64,000 bases of DNA, taken from NCBI RefSeq assembly GCF_008805035.1, contig NZ_CP038018.1:1488001-1552000 (forward strand). Direction: 5' to 3'. Positions within the stretch are counted from its first letter, which is position 1, and the number at the start of each line of letters is the position of its first letter. The notes below the pieces were generated by a model. That model worked only from the letters and a program-made list of their open reading frames with translations. It had not been told where the DNA came from and searched no databases. Both the position numbers and the translations under genes were made by a program. This document shows, piece by piece, positions 9,936-19,690 of the stretch. Source of the DNA: Eikenella exigua. GTDB lineage: Bacteria; Pseudomonadota; Gammaproteobacteria; Burkholderiales; Neisseriaceae.

Positions 9936-11432
9936 TCATGTCCGAACAGAACCGTAGTTGATTTTTTGTAGTAATTGGCTCATTGCCAATACTACCTCCT
10001 CTGGCGGATGCTGGATATTGGCACGTATCTTATGCAATACCTGCTCCAGGCGTTCCCATTCTTCTGCACGTTCGCAAATATCGAACAACGTAATATACAA
10101 CTGTGATTCGCTGGGGTACTCCAAGATGGATTCTTCCAGCAAATTCATTGCTTCATCTAACTGGCCATACATCAGTAATGATTCGACATCACGCAACACT
10201 TTTTCTGCCGGGGTCTGTTTCATGCTGACATCATCAGTACGTGTTTTAATAAGGGGTTTACGGTGCGCTTTTTGAGTACTGGTGCCACGATCCAAGAAAC
10301 CGTTGGCAGTCCCGATTTCGCGCAGTTGAACCTCATTCGGATTGGATTCCAACTGAGTGAAGATGGTGTGTTCGCCCAGGTTGAGACCCCAGCCCAGCAT
10401 TCTTTCCTTCACTTGGCGGCCATACTGACCCAAGGTGTAATAAAGCTGCCAAAGATGTTGGGCAAAACGGTCAATATTTTGATTTTTATAGTCCAAACTC
10501 AGCGCATCAATAATCAACGCAGCCGGTTTGTTGGCCTGGCGGATGGCCTTATTGGCATAGCTAACTGCCGTATCGTAGGCAAGCCTGTCCTTCATCAGGC
10601 GATAGCCAGATTCAGGCTTCATAAAGCCCATCAGAGCAGCTTTTTCTTCATCATGTACAAGAATAGCACCGGTATATTTGGAATTGGTAACCAGCTCTTT
10701 GCGGGACTCGGCCAATGCTGAATTGGCCACTTTCTGCTCGCTCTCGGCTTCTACGGCTATACGGCGGCTTTTCTGCTTGGTTTGTGCCGGCATATCCAGC
10801 CCGATGCGTTCGCCGATTTCAGCAGAGGTCTGCTGTATACCCCAGCCTAGTAATTCTTCAGCCAACACGCGCAGACTAAGGTTGTTTTTATCAACTGCCA
10901 AACCTTGTTTGATGTAGTCCTCGGTTTGCGCTTTAGTGAGCAGATTGCCGAACTGGCGCAAAGTTTCAGCCAATTCATCCGGCTTTTTAGCATCCAGCCA
11001 CAGCTGCACCAGCTCATTAACTAAAGAGCTGCGCATACCATCGCTCACGACTACCGAGCCAGAAGTTAGATATTGAGACAGCGATTCGGCAGCTTTTTCG
11101 TGGTAACCGAATTGCTTATAGACTTTATATTCCGTCAGTGCATCCACTTCCTGCGACACATTGGTAGCTTCTTCCACTTCCACATCAGGTACAGCTTCCC
11201 AACCCCAGTCTTCGCTCACCTCAACCTCTTCAGGCTCGGATAACGAAGCGGCTACAGACTGTCGATCTGCCGCTGGAGCCGATTTCTTGCTGGCCACCCT
11301 AGCGGCAGCACGCTTACTTCTGCCTTTTTTCTCTTCATCAACAGCGGCTTTTGCCTGCTGTTTCTGGCGGCGTTGAACAAAAATCAAGCCAGCCAAAACC
11401 ACCAATAGCGGAATCAGAATCATCAGATCCAT
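9936..11432 (-). CDS. Membrane-anchored FimV/TPR-like protein
   Basis: First gene of the five-gene operon, 498 residues. One N-terminal membrane helix (about 4-20, MILIPLLVVLAGLIFVQRR) is followed by a basic stretch and an acidic Ser/Glu linker. Helical repeats follow (EYKVYKQFGYHEKAAESLSQYL, NELVQLWLDAKKPDELAETLRQF), then a middle domain of unknown type. The C-terminus is a TPR pair (VLRDVESLLMYGQLDEAMNLLEESILEYPSESQLYITLFDIC), like the C-terminal domain of FimV. FimV proteins act in polar pilus assembly. The topology implies a cytoplasmic domain tethered to the inner membrane. Confidence 0.65.
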   Translation of the reverse strand: MDLMILIPLLVVLAGLIFVQRRQKQQAKAAVDEEKKGRSKRAAARVASKKSAPAADRQSVAASLSEPEEVEVSEDWGWEAVPDVEVEEATNVSQEVDALTEYKVYKQFGYHEKAAESLSQYLTSGSVVVSDGMRSSLVNELVQLWLDAKKPDELAETLRQFGNLLTKAQTEDYIKQGLAVDKNNLSLRVLAEELLGWGIQQTSAEIGERIGLDMPAQTKQKSRRIAVEAESEQKVANSALAESRKELVTNSKYTGAILVHDEEKAALMGFMKPESGYRLMKDRLAYDTAVSYANKAIRQANKPAALIIDALSLDYKNQNIDRFAQHLWQLYYTLGQYGRQVKERMLGWGLNLGEHTIFTQLESNPNEVQLREIGTANGFLDRGTSTQKAHRKPLIKTRTDDVSMKQTPAEKVLRDVESLLMYGQLDEAMNLLEESILEYPSESQLYITLFDICERAEEWERLEQVLHKIRANIQHPPEEVVLAMSQLLQKINYGSVRT

Positions 11433-11654
11433 TTATCCCACCCTCCCTAAACATAATTGAATGAAAATATTCATCCTACTTCTCTTAATTACGTCTTTCC
11501 AAATACAAATGTTGAAAATTCAGCCTAAAGTATATATTAATTTACACGTTCTATTCAAACGGATTCACGAAAACCGCCACCAAAAAGGAAGGGGTTGCGC
11601 ACCAACAGCGTATCTTTGTTCTCCTCCCAGCAGGCAATAACTGATAGGCAATTT

Positions 11655-12974
11655 TCACGGCAACACCCCGTTGGGCAACAACAGCCAAACATAGCCGGTC
11701 TGCTTCATGCGGCCGGCCATTCTGCCTGCTTCGTCACCATAACCCCAGAAAAAATCCACCCGCACCGCGCCGTTGATGGCACTGCCGGTGTCTTGCGCCA
11801 TAATCAGGCGGTTGAGCGCATGGCCGGTTTCAGGATGCGCAGTGGCCAGAAACAGTGGTGCGCCCAAAGTGATGAAGCGTTTATCAACTGCACCGGAATA
11901 ACCGCCGCTCAATGGCACTCCCAACGAACCAATCGGTCCGTCATTGCCGTCCGGCAGTTGGCGGAAAAATACATAACTGGGGTTTTGACCCAACACCTCA
12001 GCCAGTTTATCCGGATGTGCACGCAACCAATCACGGATTTTCGGCATACTGGTTTGCGCCAGCGGCAGATAACCTTTATTGGCCATATAACGGCCAATAG
12101 AAATATAGGGGTGGTCGTTTTTATCGGCAAACCCTAAGCGGATATAGCGCCCATCCGGCGTACGAATTCGGCCGGAGCCTTGGATATGCAGGAAAAACAA
12201 TTCAACCGGATCATCGGCATAAGCCAACACCGGCGCACTGCCATTTACCGCACCGGCATTGATTTGCTCACGGGTGTAATACGGCACAAAACGGCTACGT
12301 GAAACCCGTCCTTTCAAAGACCGGCTTTTCTCGCGCCCCGGGAAATCAGCCAGATTGGCCGTGTATTCACCATTGGCGGCAATTTGGCCACTGTTGCGGC
12401 CGGTGAGGCGGATTCGTACTGTTCCCGATTGCGGCGCACCGGCCAGCGGCACAGTAACCAAATCCGCAGGCAAGCCATAAATCGGGAATCGTGCCTGTGC
12501 CGTTTGCCGCGCACTGCCATGCAACACCGGCTCGTAGTAGCCGGTTATCGTGCCGCCCAACTGCCCGTTGTGGCTCACCTCCCACGGCGTGAAATATTGC
12601 TCGAAAAACTGCCTAGCCGCCGCAGACTGACTGCCCACCCTGTCGGCCTGGGCACACACATTCTGCCATTGCGGCTTGTTTTTCAAAGCAGTACAGCTTT
12701 TGCGAAACGCATTCAAGCTAGCCGCAAAATCCTGCTGCGGCCACTGCGGCAACGCCGCAAACGATACCGCCTTATACCCTGCCGGGCTACCTGAAACCCG
12801 GTGCTGATAGCCTTCTGCATAACGCTGCCCGGGCGGCAAAGCCGACATACCGCTGACACCGCTGCCAGAAGGCTTGGGCCGACTATGAAAAAAACAGCCG
12901 CCCAGCAGCAATGCCGACAGCAACAGCCGGCCGTTACGAGAAGAAAGAAATTTGCCTGCCATTTCAGTTTTCAT
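11655..12974 (-). CDS. mltA: Membrane-bound lytic murein transglycosylase A (GNA33-like)
   Basis: Outer-membrane lipoprotein that cleaves glycan strands of peptidoglycan to 1,6-anhydro ends. Length 439 residues, matching the meningococcal homologue GNA33. The N-terminus is basic with lipobox LLGGC (Cys27 from this start; a second Met at residue 5 is an alternative start). The MltA domain carries GTITGYYEPVLHGS. The C-terminal 3D domain has AQDTGSAINGAVRVDFFWGYG with the catalytic Asp candidate, then GYVWLLLPN. Transcribed from about 13000 towards the GTPase operon, 222 bases before that operon's start. Confidence 0.95.
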   Translation of the reverse strand: MKTEMAGKFLSSRNGRLLLSALLLGGCFFHSRPKPSGSGVSGMSALPPGQRYAEGYQHRVSGSPAGYKAVSFAALPQWPQQDFAASLNAFRKSCTALKNKPQWQNVCAQADRVGSQSAAARQFFEQYFTPWEVSHNGQLGGTITGYYEPVLHGSARQTAQARFPIYGLPADLVTVPLAGAPQSGTVRIRLTGRNSGQIAANGEYTANLADFPGREKSRSLKGRVSRSRFVPYYTREQINAGAVNGSAPVLAYADDPVELFFLHIQGSGRIRTPDGRYIRLGFADKNDHPYISIGRYMANKGYLPLAQTSMPKIRDWLRAHPDKLAEVLGQNPSYVFFRQLPDGNDGPIGSLGVPLSGGYSGAVDKRFITLGAPLFLATAHPETGHALNRLIMAQDTGSAINGAVRVDFFWGYGDEAGRMAGRMKQTGYVWLLLPNGVLP

Positions 12975-13226
12975 TCCATGAAGTTGAATTTATACCACTG
13001 AAAGAAATCGATAAATAATATATAAACATTGCCGCCCGTCCCGCGCCGCTTCCGGTGCATTCTAGCCAACTCCTGCCCGTTTACGGCGGCCGCAGGCGTA
13101 AACTGGCAGAATTTAACCACCCACCCAAGCCGCCGGGCAAATCATTTTACAAGTACAAACATTTCGCCCGCTGCCGCATCGGCTACAATATCGTTTTTCG
13201 CCTTTCCATTTTTCAGGTAGCCTTTC

Positions 13227-15821
13227 ATGAGCCGCAAAAGCGCCGTATCCCCCATGATGCAGCAGTATCTCGAGATCAAAGCCCAGCATACCGACAAACT
13301 GCTGTTCTACCGCATGGGCGACTTCTACGAGCTCTTCTTCACCGATGCCGAAGAAGCTGCCCGCTTGCTCGACATAACCCTCACCACCCGTGGCCAAATC
13401 AACGGCGAACCCATCAAAATGGCCGGCGTGCCACACCATGCGGCCGAGCAATACTTGGCCAAACTGGTCAAACTCGGCCGCAGCGTGGCCATTTGCGAGC
13501 AAGTAGGTGAAGTGGGCGTCGGCAAAAGCCCGGTGGCGCGAGAAGTGGTGCGCATCATTACCCCCGGCACGCTCACCGATGCCGCCCTATTGGAAGACAA
13601 AGAAACCAACCGCATCGCCGCCGTGGCTTGGAACGGCAAGGCCAAGCAACCGGTCGGCCTCGCCTGGGCCTCCCTGCAAAGCGGCGAATTCAAAGCCAAA
13701 ATCATCGCCCCGGCTCAACTGCCCGATGAACTCGCCCGCTTGCAGGCCGCCGAAGTATTGCTGCCCGACCAAGCCGCCGCCAAATTAAGGCTACCTGAAA
13801 ACTGCAACCCCACCCGCCTACACGACTGGCAATTCGCCCCCGACAGCGCCCACACCCTGCTCACCGACTACTTCGGCTGCCAAGACCTGCTCGGCTTCGG
13901 CCTCCAAGCTGGCGAACACGACCCCGCCATCGGCGCCGCCGGCGCCCTGCTCAACTACATCCGCCACACCCAATCCCGCCTGCCGCGCCACCTCGACAAC
14001 CTCAGCCTCGAAACCGAACAGCAATACATCGGCATGGATGCCGCCACCCGCCGCAACCTCGAAATCACTGCCACCCTGTCCGGCAAAAAAGAGCCCACCC
14101 TCTTTTCCACCCTCGACCGCTGCGCCGGCAACATGGGCAGCCGCCTGCTTGCCCAATGGCTGCACAACCCCCTGCGCAACCGCGAACACATCCGCGCCCG
14201 CCAAGAAGCCGTATCCGCCCTGCAAAGCGATTATTCCGCCCTGCAAGGCTACCTGAAAACCATCGCCGACATCGAACGCATCGCCGCCCGCATCGCCGTG
14301 GGCTCCGCCCGCCCGCGCGACCTCTCCGGCCTACGCGACAGCTTATTCACCCTTGCCCAACTCAGACTACCTGAAAGCAGCCTGCTCAACACCCTGGCTG
14401 ACATTTTCCCGCAAGGTGCCGGCATCGCCGAGAAGTTGCAAGAGGCCATCCTGCCCGAGCCCGCCGTGTGGCTGCGCGACGGCGGCGTGATCAACCACGG
14501 TTTTTCCACCGAGCTCGACGAATTGCGCCGCATCCAAAACCACGGCAGCGACTTCCTGCTCGAACTCGAAGCGCGCGAACGCGAGCGCACCGGCCTTTCC
14601 ACCCTCAAAGTCGAATACAACCGCGTGCACGGCTTCTACATCGAGCTTTCCAAAATCCAAGCCGCCGAAGCGCCCGCCGACTACCAACGCCGCCAAACCC
14701 TGAAAAACGCCGAACGCTTCATCACCCCCGAGCTCAAAGCCTTCGAAGACAAAGTGCTCAATGCCCAAGATCGCGCCCTCGCCCTCGAAAAACGCCTCTA
14801 CGACAGCCTGCTGCAAAAGCTACAGCAGCAACTGCCCCTGCTGCAGCGTACCGCCAAAGCCGCTGCCGCGCTGGACGTACTCTGCTGCTTTGCCCACTTT
14901 GCCGCCGAACACGATTACCACCCCCCCCAGTTCACCGACTACCCCGGCATCGAAATCGACAACGGCCGCCACCCTGTGGTTGAAGGCCAAGTGCCGCACT
15001 TCACGCCAAACCACACCCGCCTCGACCACAAACACCGCCTCATGCTGCTCACCGGCCCCAATATGGGCGGCAAATCCACCTATATGCGCCAAGTCGCCCA
15101 CATCGTTTTGCTTGCCCACACCGGCAGCTTCGTGCCCGCCGAAGCCGCCCGCATCGGCCAAATCGACCAAATCTTCACCCGCATCGGCGCCTCCGACGAC
15201 CTCGCCGCCAACCGCTCCACCTTCATGGTGGAAATGAGCGAAACCGCCTACATCCTGCGCCATGCCACCGAGCAATCCCTGGTGCTCATGGACGAAGTCG
15301 GCCGCGGCACCTCCACCTTCGACGGCCTCGCCCTCGCCCAAGCCGTGGCCGAACATTTAATCCAGAAAAACCAGTCCTTCAGCCTGTTTGCCACCCACTA
15401 TTTCGAACTCACCCGCCTGCCTGAGCAGCATAGCGCCGCCGTCAATATGCACCTCTCCGCCTTGGAAGAAGGGCAAGACATCGTCTTCCTACACCACATC
15501 GAGCCCGGCCCGGCCGAAAAAAGCTACGGCATCGCCGTGGCCAAACTGGCTGGCCTGCCCGCTCCTGCCCTCAAAGCCGCGCAGAAACACCTCGAACAGC
15601 TCGAAGCCCAAGCCGCCGCCCACCGCCCGCAGATGGATATGTTCAGCCTGCCAGAAGATGCAGCGCCAGAACACAACCCGGCTGAAGCCGCCCCGCCAGC
15701 CGCCCACCACCTGCTGCAAAAAATCGCCGCGCTACACCCCGACGAACTTACCCCGCGCCAAGCCCTCGATCTGCTGTATCAACTGCAAAAACAGGCTGCC
15801 GCCGCGCAGGAAGCTACCTGA
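13227..15821 (+). CDS. mutS: DNA mismatch repair protein MutS
   Basis: Mismatch-recognition ATPase, 864 residues, standard for MutS-I. The mismatch-binding motif F-x-E is seen as Phe33-Tyr34-Glu35 in YRMGDFYELFF. The core and clamp domains follow. The ATPase domain has GPNMGGKSTYMRQ (Walker A), VLMDEVGRGTSTFDG (Walker B/signature) and FATHYFELT. The C-terminus after about 800 is Ala/Pro-rich with a short helix bundle for tetramerisation. Three uptake-sequence copies are read in frame (as RLPENC, GYLKT, RLPESS). The stop TGA is itself inside an eikDUS-like AGCTACCTGA. Confidence 0.98.
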   Translation: MSRKSAVSPMMQQYLEIKAQHTDKLLFYRMGDFYELFFTDAEEAARLLDITLTTRGQINGEPIKMAGVPHHAAEQYLAKLVKLGRSVAICEQVGEVGVGKSPVAREVVRIITPGTLTDAALLEDKETNRIAAVAWNGKAKQPVGLAWASLQSGEFKAKIIAPAQLPDELARLQAAEVLLPDQAAAKLRLPENCNPTRLHDWQFAPDSAHTLLTDYFGCQDLLGFGLQAGEHDPAIGAAGALLNYIRHTQSRLPRHLDNLSLETEQQYIGMDAATRRNLEITATLSGKKEPTLFSTLDRCAGNMGSRLLAQWLHNPLRNREHIRARQEAVSALQSDYSALQGYLKTIADIERIAARIAVGSARPRDLSGLRDSLFTLAQLRLPESSLLNTLADIFPQGAGIAEKLQEAILPEPAVWLRDGGVINHGFSTELDELRRIQNHGSDFLLELEARERERTGLSTLKVEYNRVHGFYIELSKIQAAEAPADYQRRQTLKNAERFITPELKAFEDKVLNAQDRALALEKRLYDSLLQKLQQQLPLLQRTAKAAAALDVLCCFAHFAAEHDYHPPQFTDYPGIEIDNGRHPVVEGQVPHFTPNHTRLDHKHRLMLLTGPNMGGKSTYMRQVAHIVLLAHTGSFVPAEAARIGQIDQIFTRIGASDDLAANRSTFMVEMSETAYILRHATEQSLVLMDEVGRGTSTFDGLALAQAVAEHLIQKNQSFSLFATHYFELTRLPEQHSAAVNMHLSALEEGQDIVFLHHIEPGPAEKSYGIAVAKLAGLPAPALKAAQKHLEQLEAQAAAHRPQMDMFSLPEDAAPEHNPAEAAPPAAHHLLQKIAALHPDELTPRQALDLLYQLQKQAAAAQEAT

Positions 15822-15850
15822 AAATGCATGTATCAATTTCAGGTGACCTT
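15811..15850 (+). terminator. Degenerate eikDUS hairpin after mutS
   Basis: AGCTACCTGAAA, overlapping the mutS stop, pairs imperfectly with TTTCAGGTGACCTT near 15837-15850. Probable weak terminator. Confidence 0.4.
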
Positions 15851-15973
15851 GCCACAAAGTGCTGCCTAAAAGCGTAATAATTTGTCTATTTTCTGTAAAA
15901 CAGCGATAATACACCTGCTTTCGGACACGAAAGCCATAAATAAATTCAATTATCCATAAGGACCCTCCCAATC

Positions 15974-16453
15974 ATGAAACAATGCTTACTTGCCTTAGCT
16001 CTCATTTCCGTATTGGCAGCCTGCGGCGGTCAAACCAACAGCTCTGCCCCGGCTCAATCAACCGACACCAGCAGCACACAGCCCGTTGCTGCCAGCGTCG
16101 CACAACCCGCTGCTACCGCCCCTGCTCTCGATTCCGTACTAGCCGACCCCAAAGTGGGCGACCTCTACGCCGCTAAAATCAGCGCGTTTTCCGACCAAGG
16201 CTTTAGCCGAAACGGCAAAGAGCAGTCCGTAGCCTACGGCCTGATGAAAGTGGTGGAAGTGCAGTCCAACCACATCATCGTTATCACCGAAGATGCTGCT
16301 TGGGAAGTGCCAGAAGGCGCCAAACAAGACCTGAACGGCAACCTCTCCAACATCACTTGGGACGAATCCGAGCGCATCCAAATCAAACGCGACGAACTAC
16401 CCCGGATGGTGGCCGACGGTCGCATCGTGGAAACCCGCCGACTCGACAAATAA
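15974..16453 (+). CDS. Putative lipoprotein, function unknown
   Basis: A 159-residue exported lipoprotein. The signal peptide (MKQCLLALALISVLAAC) has lipobox LAAC with acceptor Cys17, then a Ser/Ala/Thr/Gln-rich linker of about 45 residues. The C-terminal part (from about 58) is a compact, charged domain of unknown family (VGDLYAAKISAFSDQGF, MKVVEVQSNHIIVITEDAAW). A purine-rich AGGACC lies about 11 bases before the ATG. No clear operon partner. An eikDUS hairpin follows. Confidence 0.75.
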   Translation: MKQCLLALALISVLAACGGQTNSSAPAQSTDTSSTQPVAASVAQPAATAPALDSVLADPKVGDLYAAKISAFSDQGFSRNGKEQSVAYGLMKVVEVQSNHIIVITEDAAWEVPEGAKQDLNGNLSNITWDESERIQIKRDELPRMVADGRIVETRRLDK

Positions 16454-16473
16454 TCCACGCCATACATCATCAA

Positions 16474-16514
16474 AGGCTACCTGAACCCCTTACGCGGTTT
16501 TCAGGTAGCCTTTT
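16474..16514 (+). terminator. Inverted eikDUS pair with T tract
   Basis: AGGCTACCTGAA at 16474-16485 and TTCAGGTAGCCT at 16500-16511, followed by TTTT. Terminator for the lipoprotein gene. Confidence 0.65.
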
Positions 16515-16629
16515 CATTAACGCCACCACACACTAACCTCAGCACCCATTAGCGTTATAATCCCACTACCTCCCTGCCACTCATAAGCAGCGGCCACCAT
16601 ACCAACAACCCCAAAGACATCCCCCCCAT

Positions 16630-16743
16630 GACAGCCAAGACCTCTTTGACTACAACGACCCCGCCACCCCCTACACCCGTGCCACCTTTTTTGAGCGCAA
16701 AGGCCGCAACATAGAAATCACCATTTCCAAATTCGCCTCTTAA
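16630..16743 (+). pseudogene. Possible 3' remnant of an unidentified gene
   Basis: In one frame this stretch reads DSQDLFDYNDPATPYTRATF, continues as ERKGRNIEITISKFAS and ends at TAA 16741-16743. The composition is protein-like with no start codon, and the preceding sequence in that frame is not coding-like. It looks like the end of a decayed gene. I do not recognise the family. The rest of 16515-16806 shows nothing else. Confidence 0.3.
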
Positions 16744-16806
16744 GGCGTGTTCGCAACGCATTTTTCAGATAGCCCCAATCCAAACCCCAGCGCAAGGACA
16801 TCCCAC

Positions 16807-17367
16807 ATGACCATCAAACAACGATTCTGGCAAGCCAGCACCATACTGGAAGAAGCCGACCTCCTGTTCGACGAAGCCGCCTGCCGAGCTGCCCTGGAGC
16901 GCATGGCCGAAGAAATTACCGCCGACTTGGCCGAGCAATACCCCCTGCTCCTACCCGTGATGGGCGGTGCCGTCGTTTTCACCGGCCAGCTCCTGCCCCT
17001 CTTGCGCTTCCCGCTCGATTTCGACTACGTACACGTTTCCCGTTACGGCAGCGAACTAAGCGGCAGCGTGCAGCTCAACTGGCTGCGTGCCCCGCAAAAC
17101 AGCGTGGAAGGCCGACACGTTCTCGTGCTCGACGACATCCTAGACGAAGGCCACACCATGGCCGCCATCCACAAACAAGTACTGGAAATGGGCGCCGCCT
17201 CCTGCTGCACCGCCGTATTCGCCAATAAAAACATCAACCGCCCTAAACCCATCACTGCCGATTATGTAGGTATCCACGTGCCCGACCGCTATGTGTTCGG
17301 CTACGGCATGGATGCCGGTGGCATGTGGCGCAACCTCGGCGCCATCTACGCCCTGGCCAATAAATAG
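16807..17367 (+). CDS. hpt: Hypoxanthine-guanine phosphoribosyltransferase
   Basis: Purine salvage enzyme that joins hypoxanthine or guanine to PRPP. Length 186 residues from the ATG at 16807 (MTIKQRFWQ); an upstream in-frame ATG at 16747 would add 20 unrelated residues. Visible: VMGGAVVFTGQLL, the flexible-loop region FDYVHVSRYGSELSG and the PRPP-binding motif VLVLDDILDEGHTMAA, then the base-contact region DYVGIHVPDRYVFGYGMD. The exact purine preference is inferred from the family. A hairpin of uptake sequences follows. Confidence 0.85.
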   Translation: MTIKQRFWQASTILEEADLLFDEAACRAALERMAEEITADLAEQYPLLLPVMGGAVVFTGQLLPLLRFPLDFDYVHVSRYGSELSGSVQLNWLRAPQNSVEGRHVLVLDDILDEGHTMAAIHKQVLEMGAASCCTAVFANKNINRPKPITADYVGIHVPDRYVFGYGMDAGGMWRNLGAIYALANK

Positions 17368-17382
17368 CCAAACCCAAACTTA

Positions 17383-17421
17383 AGGCTACCTGAGGCACCG
17401 AATCACTTTCAGGTAGCCTTA
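17383..17421 (+). terminator. Inverted eikDUS pair after hpt
   Basis: AGGCTACCTGA at 17383-17393 and TTCAGGTAGCCT at 17408-17419. Stem-loop about 15 bases after the stop. Confidence 0.6.
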
Positions 17422-17575
17422 CCCAAACAAACCCAATCCCATCGCTTGCCGCCCCTGGTTAATAGTGCAACAATGCGGCCTGCGAAAAACCAGCACAGGC
17501 AAACGTCTGCCGGCCGTCTTATTGATTCGGCTGCTTTACGCTGATTGATTAACCCTTTACCAAGAAAGAAGCCCT

Positions 17576-19654
17576 ATGCCAAACTTCCTCCTCGTGCCTA
17601 TCGGCACCAAAACCGGCCTCACCAGCATCTCACTCGGCCTGCTGCGCGCCCTGCAGCACAGCGGCTGCCGTCCGGTGTACTACAAACCGGTATCGCACAA
17701 GCCCACCCCCGCCGGCGACACCGAAGCCGCCATCGTATTTGCCAACAAACTGTTCCACCTCAACCCGCCGCACCCGCAGCCGCTCTCCAAAGTGGAAGAG
17801 CTGGTGGGCGCAGGGCGTGACGACGATTTGATCGAGCTGATGGTATCCGATTTCGACCAGGTTACCGCCGCCGAGCACGATGTAGCTATTATTGAAGGCA
17901 TGGTGCCCGATAGCGAACGCGGCTTCCTCACCAGCAAAAACGCGCAAATCGCCGCCGCGCTCAACGCCAACGTAATTCTGGTGGCCGCAGCCGGCAACCA
18001 CAGTGCCGAACAGGTGGCCGACCAAATCAACCTAGCCGCACAGGAATACGCCAACAGCCATACCGACGTGGCCGGCTTCATCATCAACCGCTACCACGGC
18101 AACGACAGCAAAGCCTTCGCCCAAACCGTGGCCGCCAAAGTGCGCGGCGATATCCCCTGCATGGGTGTGCTGCCTTTCGCGCCAGAACAATCGCCGTGCC
18201 GCGTGGCCGACATTGCAGGCTACCTGAACGCCCAAGTGATTGCCGGCCAAGAGCATTTGGGCAACCGCACCAAAGAAATCGTGGTGGCCGCGCAAAACGC
18301 CGCCCACATGCACCACCGCATCACTTCCGGCGCGCTGGTGATTACCCCCGGCGACCGTGAAGACATCCTGATGGCCGCCTCGCTGAAAATCCTCAGCGGC
18401 GTGCCGGTGGCCGGCCTGCTGCTCACCTGCGGCACCGCGCCTTCGCCCGCCGTACAGGGCATCATCAGCCCCGCGCTGAGCCAAAACGTGCCGGTATTGC
18501 TCACCGAACACGACACTTTCGCCACCGCCTACGCGCTGGCGCACCAAGACCAAACCATCCCCGCCGACGACACCGAACGCATGGAAACCATGGTGGAATT
18601 CGTGGCCGAACATATTGATGCGGAAGAGCTCTGCCGCCACATCGGTCGGCCGCGCCAGCTGCTGATGTCGCCGCCTGCCTTCCGCTTCCGCATGATGGAA
18701 CAGGCGCGCGCCGCCAACCGCCGCATCGTCCTGCCGGAAGGCGACGAACCGCGCACCGTGGAGGCCGCCGCCATCTGCCAAAGCAAAGGTATCGCCCGCT
18801 GCGTGCTCCTGGCCAAACCGGAAGCTGTGCGCGAAGTGGCCGCCAACCGCGGCATCACTCTGCCTGAAGGCTTGGAAATCATCGATCCCGACACCATCCG
18901 CGAGCAATACGTTGCCCCGATGGTAGAGCTGCGCAAAAACAAAGGCCTCACCCCCGGCTTGGCGCGCCAGGCGCTGGAAGACAGCGTCGTGCTCGGCACC
19001 ATGATGCTGCAGCAAGACGACGTGGACGGCTTGGTATCCGGCGCGGTACACACCACCGCCAACACCATCCGCCCCGCCCTGCAGCTGATTAAAACCGCCC
19101 CCGGCGCCAGCCTGGTGTCCAGCGTGTTCTTCATGCTGATGCCCGAGCAGGTGTTCGTGTATGGCGACTGCGCCGTGAACCCCGAGCCCACCGCCGAAGA
19201 GCTGGCCGACATCGCCATCCAATCGGCCGAATCCGCCAAAGCCTTCGGCATCGATCCCAAAGTGGCCATGATTTCCTACTCCACCGGCACCTCCGGCAGC
19301 GGCGCCGATGTGGAAAAAGTGAAAGAAGCCACCCGCCTGGCGCAGGAAAAACGCCCCGATCTGCTCATCGACGGCCCGCTGCAATACGACGCCGCCAGCG
19401 TGCCCAGCGTAGGCCGCCAGAAAGCGCCCGACAGCAAAGTAGCCGGCCAAGCCAACGTGTTCGTCTTCCCCGACCTGAACACCGGCAACACCACCTACAA
19501 AGCCGTACAGCGCAGCGCCAACGTATTGAGCATTGGCCCCATGCTGCAAGGCCTGCGCAAACCGGTAAACGACCTCTCGCGCGGCGCATTGGTGGACGAC
19601 ATCGTCTACACCATCGCCCTCACCGCCATCCAGGCCGTGCAGATGGGTAAATAA
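17576..19654 (+). CDS. pta: Phosphate acetyltransferase
   Basis: Interconverts acetyl-CoA and acetyl phosphate in acetate metabolism. Length 692 residues, the long class. The N-terminal P-loop-like AAA/BioD domain begins LLVPIGTKTGLTSISLGLLRAL; the central DRTGG domain is about 215-335 (ALVITPGDREDILMAA). The C-terminal catalytic PTA_PTB domain begins RFRMMEQARAANRRIVLPEG and contains GLVSGAVHTTANTIRPALQ, MISYSTGTSGSG and FVFPDLNTGNTTYKAVQR. The ATG follows AAGAAAG at good spacing. No ackA is seen next to it. One eikDUS is embedded in frame near 18218. Confidence 0.97.
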   Translation: MPNFLLVPIGTKTGLTSISLGLLRALQHSGCRPVYYKPVSHKPTPAGDTEAAIVFANKLFHLNPPHPQPLSKVEELVGAGRDDDLIELMVSDFDQVTAAEHDVAIIEGMVPDSERGFLTSKNAQIAAALNANVILVAAAGNHSAEQVADQINLAAQEYANSHTDVAGFIINRYHGNDSKAFAQTVAAKVRGDIPCMGVLPFAPEQSPCRVADIAGYLNAQVIAGQEHLGNRTKEIVVAAQNAAHMHHRITSGALVITPGDREDILMAASLKILSGVPVAGLLLTCGTAPSPAVQGIISPALSQNVPVLLTEHDTFATAYALAHQDQTIPADDTERMETMVEFVAEHIDAEELCRHIGRPRQLLMSPPAFRFRMMEQARAANRRIVLPEGDEPRTVEAAAICQSKGIARCVLLAKPEAVREVAANRGITLPEGLEIIDPDTIREQYVAPMVELRKNKGLTPGLARQALEDSVVLGTMMLQQDDVDGLVSGAVHTTANTIRPALQLIKTAPGASLVSSVFFMLMPEQVFVYGDCAVNPEPTAEELADIAIQSAESAKAFGIDPKVAMISYSTGTSGSGADVEKVKEATRLAQEKRPDLLIDGPLQYDAASVPSVGRQKAPDSKVAGQANVFVFPDLNTGNTTYKAVQRSANVLSIGPMLQGLRKPVNDLSRGALVDDIVYTIALTAIQAVQMGK

Positions 19655-19690
19655 ACCGCCCGCCCTGTTGGGATTTAGACATCAAGTAAA

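Noticed and set aside
18032..19549. Long antisense frame (505 codons) opposite pta; similar frames opposite recN (4360-5634), the DASS transporter (62366-63502) and the ABC ATPase (230-1138)
   Set aside because: His/Gly/Ala-rich shadows caused by high GC at third positions; the opposite strand carries a clear conserved gene in each case.
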